DNA from: Clostridiales bacterium
GTDB lineage: Bacteria; Bacillota; Clostridia; Oscillospirales; Acutalibacteraceae
Direction: 5' to 3'
DNA: 64,000 nt
Assembly: GCA_024690965.1 (NCBI GenBank)
Contig: JAILOG010000006.1
Location: 31,418 to 95,417, forward strand
Below the pieces are notes generated by a model, which worked only from the letters and a program-made list of their open reading frames with translations, did not search any database and was not told where the DNA came from. Of this stretch, positions 59,560 through 64,000 are shown in pieces. The stretch's first letter is position 1. Every line of letters begins with the position of its first letter. Both the position numbers and the translations under genes were made by a program.

Positions 59560-59718
59560 TTAGTTGCCTCTTAACACGCTGAACGCGCGGAAGGCGTTGT
59601 CAACCTCTGCCCTCTTAAGTTCCGAAGACGTTGTCGAGGATTCACCGGAGGCTGTTATGATATCGTTTGTATATAATTCTTCTTTAAGAAGTTCAGGAGT
59701 TAAATATGTTGTTTTCAT
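59560..59718 (-). CDS. 52-residue peptide of unknown function
   Basis: A small gene that is easy to miss. ATG 59718 lies 9 bases after a perfect AAGGAGGA site, and the frame stays open for 52 codons to TAA at 59560. The product begins MKTTYLTPELLKEELYTNDI, continues ITASGESSTTSSELK and ends FRAFSVLRGN. It is hydrophilic and has no signal peptide. The start (aromatic-x-x-P-E, then acidic helix, then DIITASGE) recalls short clostridial peptides often found beside surface-protein genes, none with a known role. It lies 21 bases after the 1150-residue surface protein gene and should be co-expressed with it. A RiPP-type precursor or a secretion partner are two guesses. Confidence 0.7.
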   Translation of the reverse strand: MKTTYLTPELLKEELYTNDIITASGESSTTSSELKRAEVDNAFRAFSVLRGN

Positions 59719-59739
59719 AGCAATCGTTCCTCCTTTTTC

Positions 59740-62700
59740 TTATTGTACGCGGGTAAGCGCATCATGTGCCTGCTGGAAGCTTGCGCGGCAGCCGCCTGCA
59801 AATTTTGAAGTGTTAGGACGAATATATGTGTTATATTCGCGTCTTGCAAAACCGTTAGCGTCCATATAATCCGCGTATGCACGTGCCTCTATAAGTGCGT
59901 TGAGGTTAGCGGCTGTTTGATCCGCGCCCTCGTATTTAACTACTACTGTTGAAAGTCTGTATGCCGTGAAATACTTATGGTTCATATCGCCATCACGTGT
60001 ACAAGGCACATCAACAGCACCGCTTGTGTTTGCTTTGAGCGTTGTAAGGTTCGCGATATCAGTTTTCGCGTACATTGTGTAACCGTATGTTGTTGATATA
60101 TCTGTTTGAGCTGACTGGTTCGGGTTGCCTGAGGCGATAAGTCCGTCAAGATTATTAAGAAGTGTATTGCTGTATACGGTTATGAACCTTAAGCCGTCAT
60201 ACGGAGCGTTCTGCCAAGCTGCTTTTTCTACACCGTTATCGTCAATATCTTTGCTCTTGATTTGTATACCCTCAAGGTTAAAGCCGGAGAGGCTTGATGA
60301 GCCGTAAGAATCCTTGTTGGGATCTTGTGAATTTACAGAAACGGTGCCAATCTCTACCCAACCAGCGTAGAGGTTTAAGTTGCCGTTAGCGTCGAGCAAG
60401 CCATTTGTTATTTCAAATGTTTTGGGGAATGCCTGTGCGCCGTTTGTAGTGCCGGGTGCTTGGTTAATCTTATACCAGCCGCCCCATACATAGCCGCCTT
60501 TTATAGGCAGTAAGCGATCGTCAAGCTCCGCATCAGCGTAAGCGTCAAGGTCAGTTATCGGGTTTTCAGCTATTGTGTAGTTCTCGCCAACTCTGTCGTT
60601 GAGTTCTTCTGTTTGGAGAAGCACATCGCCGTCCCAATAATAAATGTAGCCTGAGGGAACTATCTCTTGTGTATCGCTGAATTTTGCGTACAATGTTGTA
60701 TCTTGATAGATATGAATTGTGTCATTAGGAGCATAGTCAACCTGCGTGCTGTTTGCCTCTAAGCCCCAGCCACGGAAAGTTGAACCGTTAAGATCCATTT
60801 CGTATATGCCGCTGTTGCCGGCAACCGTATCGGTTGCGCCGTAAGCGTAGGTATCATCGTGCAATTTTGAAGTTACTTCGCCTGTGCCGCGGGGAGCAGC
60901 GTGAGGATTAAGCGTTGCGTTTGTGAATGTCTTGTTTCCTGAATTGTAGGTAAGCTTATATGTTGTGTTATTATCCTGGGGTTCGAGCACAAGGTTAAGC
61001 CTTACCTTGCAGTTACTGTCAATTGCACCTGTCTCGGCATAGAACATTTCAAATGTGTGTACTGTGTTTTCTTTGAGAACATAATTTCCGTTTTTGAGTT
61101 CAAAATAGCTGTTGAGGTAATCGCTGAGACCGTCGCCGTGAGCGCCGTTACCCGCGCCGTGAGCTTCTTGATACGCCTTGGTATATTGCGCGCGAAGAGT
61201 AGTTACCTCACGTTGTCCGTCGGAACGTCCTTCGGGAACTGTCGCAACCTCGCCTGTTGCAAAGTTAATATATGTTTTAACCGCGCCGTATGACGAACCG
61301 CCGTTCAATACTTTAACGCCGTCGATATATACATAGATCAGGTCGTCGCCGTTAAACTCATATTTCATATCGCTTGTACTGCCTCTCCATTGAACCTGAC
61401 CATTCTTAGGCATTACAAAGTTTCCTGACAGCTGAATACCAAAGTAATAAGCACCATTGACAGGTAAAAACTGACCACCACCGTTATTGTTTACTGTAAA
61501 CTCGTGGGTTTGTGAGCTGTAAGTCGCTGTTTGTTTTGCCGAATCAAATACGTAATAACCTGTTATGGGATCAAACTGCAAAAAGATATTGTTCGCATCA
61601 TCATAATGGTAACTATTGCTCCATATAGATTTCAAATTACTATTCCAGCTTGATGATATACTGTTGTTATTAGCAGTATTAAGTCCAACGGGCTTTCCAT
61701 CAGTATCTATATTCATAGACATATCTGGCAACTTTGTTGTCATAAACGGATTTTCTCCGTAACCATCATACAAAGTGGCAGCAAGCCCATGTGCGGGAGC
61801 AACATAGTCTATCTGCCAAATGGCATACAATGTTTCATCGCCCTCACGTGTATAAGTGTCCCCGGGATAGTATGTCGGTGTGTCAGCATATGGACTCAAC
61901 GACCATCCCAAGAATGTACCTCCAGAAAGTGTAGGAACTGTATTTGGTAACGTAATCGCAGTACCCGCTTCTTTTGTCATAGAATTAGGTGCTCCGCTAC
62001 CGCCGTTGGCATCAAAATCAATAGTAAAACCTGCTGTAAGCGGCACAAAATTATATCCGTAATTTTCAGCAAATGTCTGTGCTGTGGATCCTGAGTAACC
62101 ATACATTACTTTATTGCTCGAATTGAGTGGTATTGTTGAATATGAATTGTAGATATTTACTGAAGAATCAAGTATTGTAACTGATGCCAAACCGCTACAG
62201 TTGCAAAAAGCATCTCTACCAATTGATGTTACACCATTAGGTATCGTAACAGAGGTTAAGCTGGTACAATTTTTAAAAGCATTTTCGCTAATTGCCAAGG
62301 TAGAACTAGGTGTTTCTAAAGTTAATGTGGCTAAGCTGCTACAATCCATAAAAGCCGAATTACCAATCGATGTTACGCTGCTTGATATTGTGGCAGATGT
62401 TAAACCCGCACAATAGTTAAAAGCATACTGACCAATTGTTGTTACACTATTGGGTATAGTGATTGAACTCAAGCTTCTGCAATAAGCAAAAGCGTACTGA
62501 TTAATCCTTGTCACACTACTCGGTATTGATATTGATGTTAAGCTTTGGCATGTTTGAAAAGCGTACTCATCAATTGTTGTTACACTATTTGGTAATGAAA
62601 CTGAAGACAAATTTCTGCAATTCTCAAACATACCACTACTAACTGTAGTTATGCCATTATATATCGTAGCTGAAACCAAACTTCCGCAACCAGCAAAAGC

Positions 62701-63192
62701 ACTACTACCAATTGATGTCACGCCGCTTGGTATCGTAATTGAGGTTATTCCGGTATTAGAAAAAGCTTGTTTGCCAATCGTTGTTACGCCGTTTGGTATC
62801 GTAACGGAGGTCAGCTGTGCACAACGGCAAAAAGCACACTGACCAATTGTTGTTACACTACTAGGTATTGTAACAGCAGTCAAACTGGAGCCATCATCAC
62901 TCATGAAAGCATAATTAACAATTGAAGTTACTCCTGCGTTAATTACAACAGTCTCTATTGAACTTACATATGACGACCAGGGACGACTCGTCATAGCGCC
63001 GTTTCCGCTTATTGTAAGCGTATGGGTGCTTTCTACATAGCTATAAGTAACACCGCTGCCGCAGCTGCCGCTGGCATCGCCGTGCGGCGCTCTCTCGCCG
63101 CCGAAAATGTCCTTTATGCCCTCAGCATTTACAGCCATCGCGCTTGTAAGCGCGAGCAGTAAAACTAAGAGCAAGCTTATAATTTTTTTCAT
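59740..63192 (-). CDS. giant secreted surface protein: BspA LRR and fibro-slime domain
   Basis: 1150 residues. Signal peptide 1-23 (MKKIISLLLVLLLALTSAMA). A short beta region follows (about 40-70, GSCGSGVTYSY), then about twelve LRR_5 repeats of 23 residues (about 78-345), an InlB B-repeat (about 388-460) and a fibro-slime/PA14-like domain (about 465-738; EFNGDDLIYVYIDGVKVLN, later FEMFYAETGAIDSN). Two more InlB-like units (about 755-965) are next. The last part (about 965-1150) has no recognised domain and no membrane helix or sorting motif, so it is either released or held non-covalently. ATG 63192 is preferred (AAAGGA about 11 bases upstream) to TTG 63201. It likely binds an insoluble substrate or host protein. 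Confidence 0.88.
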   Translation of the reverse strand: MKKIISLLLVLLLALTSAMAVNAEGIKDIFGGERAPHGDASGSCGSGVTYSYVESTHTLTISGNGAMTSRPWSSYVSSIETVVINAGVTSIVNYAFMSDDGSSLTAVTIPSSVTTIGQCAFCRCAQLTSVTIPNGVTTIGKQAFSNTGITSITIPSGVTSIGSSAFAGCGSLVSATIYNGITTVSSGMFENCRNLSSVSLPNSVTTIDEYAFQTCQSLTSISIPSSVTRINQYAFAYCRSLSSITIPNSVTTIGQYAFNYCAGLTSATISSSVTSIGNSAFMDCSSLATLTLETPSSTLAISENAFKNCTSLTSVTIPNGVTSIGRDAFCNCSGLASVTILDSSVNIYNSYSTIPLNSSNKVMYGYSGSTAQTFAENYGYNFVPLTAGFTIDFDANGGSGAPNSMTKEAGTAITLPNTVPTLSGGTFLGWSLSPYADTPTYYPGDTYTREGDETLYAIWQIDYVAPAHGLAATLYDGYGENPFMTTKLPDMSMNIDTDGKPVGLNTANNNSISSSWNSNLKSIWSNSYHYDDANNIFLQFDPITGYYVFDSAKQTATYSSQTHEFTVNNNGGGQFLPVNGAYYFGIQLSGNFVMPKNGQVQWRGSTSDMKYEFNGDDLIYVYIDGVKVLNGGSSYGAVKTYINFATGEVATVPEGRSDGQREVTTLRAQYTKAYQEAHGAGNGAHGDGLSDYLNSYFELKNGNYVLKENTVHTFEMFYAETGAIDSNCKVRLNLVLEPQDNNTTYKLTYNSGNKTFTNATLNPHAAPRGTGEVTSKLHDDTYAYGATDTVAGNSGIYEMDLNGSTFRGWGLEANSTQVDYAPNDTIHIYQDTTLYAKFSDTQEIVPSGYIYYWDGDVLLQTEELNDRVGENYTIAENPITDLDAYADAELDDRLLPIKGGYVWGGWYKINQAPGTTNGAQAFPKTFEITNGLLDANGNLNLYAGWVEIGTVSVNSQDPNKDSYGSSSLSGFNLEGIQIKSKDIDDNGVEKAAWQNAPYDGLRFITVYSNTLLNNLDGLIASGNPNQSAQTDISTTYGYTMYAKTDIANLTTLKANTSGAVDVPCTRDGDMNHKYFTAYRLSTVVVKYEGADQTAANLNALIEARAYADYMDANGFARREYNTYIRPNTSKFAGGCRASFQQAHDALTRVQ

Positions 63193-63329
63193 ATAAATCA
63201 AATCCTTTCATTAATAATTCAGTCTCGCCTGTGCAGTCGTGTTTTACACGTCTGCAGCCGCCTGTAACGGCGGCAAAAACTTACCTCGCTATCATCTCCT
63301 TTATTTAAATTATTTTCGCTTTTTTAAGC

Positions 63330-63361
63330 GTTTGCAACATAATGTATATTATGTTGCAAAC
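63330..63361. promoter_or_regulatory. 32-bp palindrome with 14-bp arms
   Basis: Arms GTTTGCAACATAAT and ATTATGTTGCAAAC, perfect, separated by four bases. It lies about 138-169 bases before the surface gene start. The arm core CAACATAA recurs as an inverted pair at 63561-63597. Confidence 0.75.
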
Positions 63362-63560
63362 AGTGGTTAAAAAAATATATAGACATTAACTCTACGATTG
63401 AAGTTTACCATATTAGTACAACAATTTCAAGTGTTTTTTAATAATTTAGTAACTTTTTTGAAAAAATTTTATAAAAAATAAAATTCAAGTACAAAAAAGA
63501 GCCTTTTTGCTTATTATTTTGAACTCTCTGTGAAAATACCTACTATATTTTATGCCTGTT

Positions 63561-63597
63561 TTATGTTGTTTTCCGGAAATTAATAAATGCAACATAA
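63561..63597. promoter_or_regulatory. second CAACATAA inverted pair
   Basis: TTATGTTG (63561-63568) and CAACATAA (63590-63597), 21 bases apart, repeating the core of the palindrome at 63330-63361. Confidence 0.55.
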
Positions 63598-63737
63598 TAC
63601 TAATTATTTCTACAGCCTTGGGGCGGCTTTTTTTATTGCTGTAAAGCGGCTTTTCAGGCTTCACCTTGGGGGAAGCTTATGCCTTTCAAGAGCAACAAAT
63701 CACACAACAGACTTGCCAAGCGGAAAGCGGGGGGCCG

Positions 63738-63806
63738 GTGCGCGGCTGCGCCGCTAAATGAGTATTTAAAACTTAAAATTGAATAACGGTAAAATAAAGC
63801 TCCGCA
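63738..63806 (-). repeat. 68-bp unit, inverted partner of 59401-59476
   Basis: Reverse complement of the unit at 59401: TGCGCGGCTGCGCCGC, AAATG, an AT-rich middle and a GGTAAAATAAAGCTCCGCA end. Confidence 0.9.
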
Positions 63807-63863
63807 TGCTCAGGCGTAATGTTCGTCCCTGCGCCATAGTCCAAAAATGATAGATTTACCCTG

Positions 63864-64000
63864 CCTAAAACGAAGCGGGGGGCTCTCGTCCACCCAGCGG
63901 GGGGCGCAGCGCCCCCGGGTGGTCGCGAAAGGGGTTTCCAAAGGGGGAAACAGCCGACGGGTTTCCCCCTTTGGTGTCCTTTGCCTACTTTCTCACATGG
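63864..64000 (-). repeat. structured interspersed repeat, copy E (cut by window edge)
   Basis: Reverse copy; hairpin 3 (CCACCC/GGGTGG with inner GGGGGGCGC/GCGCCCCC) and hairpin 2 (CCAAAGGGGGAAAC/GTTTCCCCCTTTGG) are complete; hairpin 1 runs off the window. Inverted with copy D. Confidence 0.92.

Larger units (their letters stand above)
63193..63863. other. upstream region of the surface protein gene
   Basis: 671 bases without a gene. It holds a near-perfect palindrome (63330-63361), an AT-rich stretch (63362-63560), a CAACATAA inverted pair (63561-63597), a mosaic of repeat fragments (63601-63737, including a truncated start of the structured repeat at 63714-63737) and the 68-bp inverted unit (63738-63806). 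Confidence 0.7.

Noticed and set aside
62201..63190. Direct DNA repeats of about 69 bp as a possible CRISPR or tandem array.
   Set aside because: They are the coding units of the 23-residue LRR_5 repeats. They diverge from each other and lie in frame; there are no constant repeats with unique spacers.
1..64000. Prophage, integrative element, restriction-modification or CRISPR-Cas system.
   Set aside because: No integrase, transposase, phage structural, methylase or cas gene is recognisable anywhere, and no tRNA gene or attachment site is seen.

Overview
The window looks like a chromosomal piece of a gut-type, low-GC, spore-forming clostridium of the Oscillospiraceae/Ruminococcaceae, most like the genus Ruminococcus (R. 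bromii-like). The reasons are: sporulation genes (spoIIGA-sigE, a GerW/YtfJ protein, a SpoIIQ-like M23 protein); clostridial operon orders (rpmG-secE-nusG-rplK-rplA, scpA-scpB-DUF2953-ytfJ-dacF); three secreted proteins with type I dockerins whose helices read VTSLQKI / VTTIQKYLAKLI; two membrane-anchored cohesin-like proteins; and several BspA-type leucine-rich-repeat surface proteins. The species call is an inference.

Layout. 1-5.4 kb: surface proteins (a cut InlB-repeat protein, a small TIGR04086 membrane protein, a 991-residue LRR/VWA/InlB protein and an LRR lipoprotein). 5.5-9.8 kb (minus): yqeG, an M24 aminopeptidase, obgE, mrnC and yitT. 9.8-10.7 kb: structured repeat copy A, then rpsU with its terminator. 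10.7-17.8 kb (minus): a long operon with an M50 protease, scpA, scpB, DUF2953, ytfJ, dacF, a pseudouridine synthase, a small unknown protein and malQ. 17.9-24.0 kb: SpoIIQ-like protein, small lipoprotein, pheS-pheT, ireB and an SDR oxidoreductase. 24.0-24.7 kb: a repeat island. 24.7-27.9 kb: two dockerin proteins. 28-30.4 kb: ribosomal and secretion operon. 30.4-37.4 kb (minus): an unknown protein, a glycolipid glycosyltransferase, argS, DUF1934, rsmE, and two membrane-anchored proteins that look like catalytically dead enzymes (an L,D-transpeptidase fold and a PP2C fold). 37.5-38.9 kb: metK under a SAM-I riboswitch. 39-40 kb (plus): a possibly leaderless small gene and a nuclease. 40.1-46.8 kb (minus): MarR regulator, heterodimeric ABC exporter, CBS/CorC protein, SDR and phosphoesterase. 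47-48.5 kb: spoIIGA-sigE. 48.6 kb: a solitary 5S rRNA gene. 48.8-49.3 kb: a second repeat island. 49.4-51.8 kb: a dockerin protein and two cohesin-like proteins under one promoter with an inverted repeat. 52-59 kb (plus): PBP1A, hom, lysC, a small membrane protein, mgsA, and an NfeD/stomatin pair. 59.1-64 kb: a 1150-residue LRR/fibro-slime surface protein and a 52-residue peptide gene, bracketed by inverted repeats.

Beyond core housekeeping, two themes stand out. One is the cell surface: cohesin-like anchors and dockerin proteins suggest a small cell-bound scaffold like the amylosome of R. bromii, next to several LRR/InlB adhesin-like proteins. The other is a family of GC-rich, roughly 165-190 bp interspersed repeats that fold into three strong hairpins. 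It has five copies here, four of them beside secreted-protein genes. The divergent copy keeps its stems through compensatory base changes, which argues that the structure is selected or was recently shaped by function. Nothing in the window looks like a prophage, a CRISPR array or a transposase gene.
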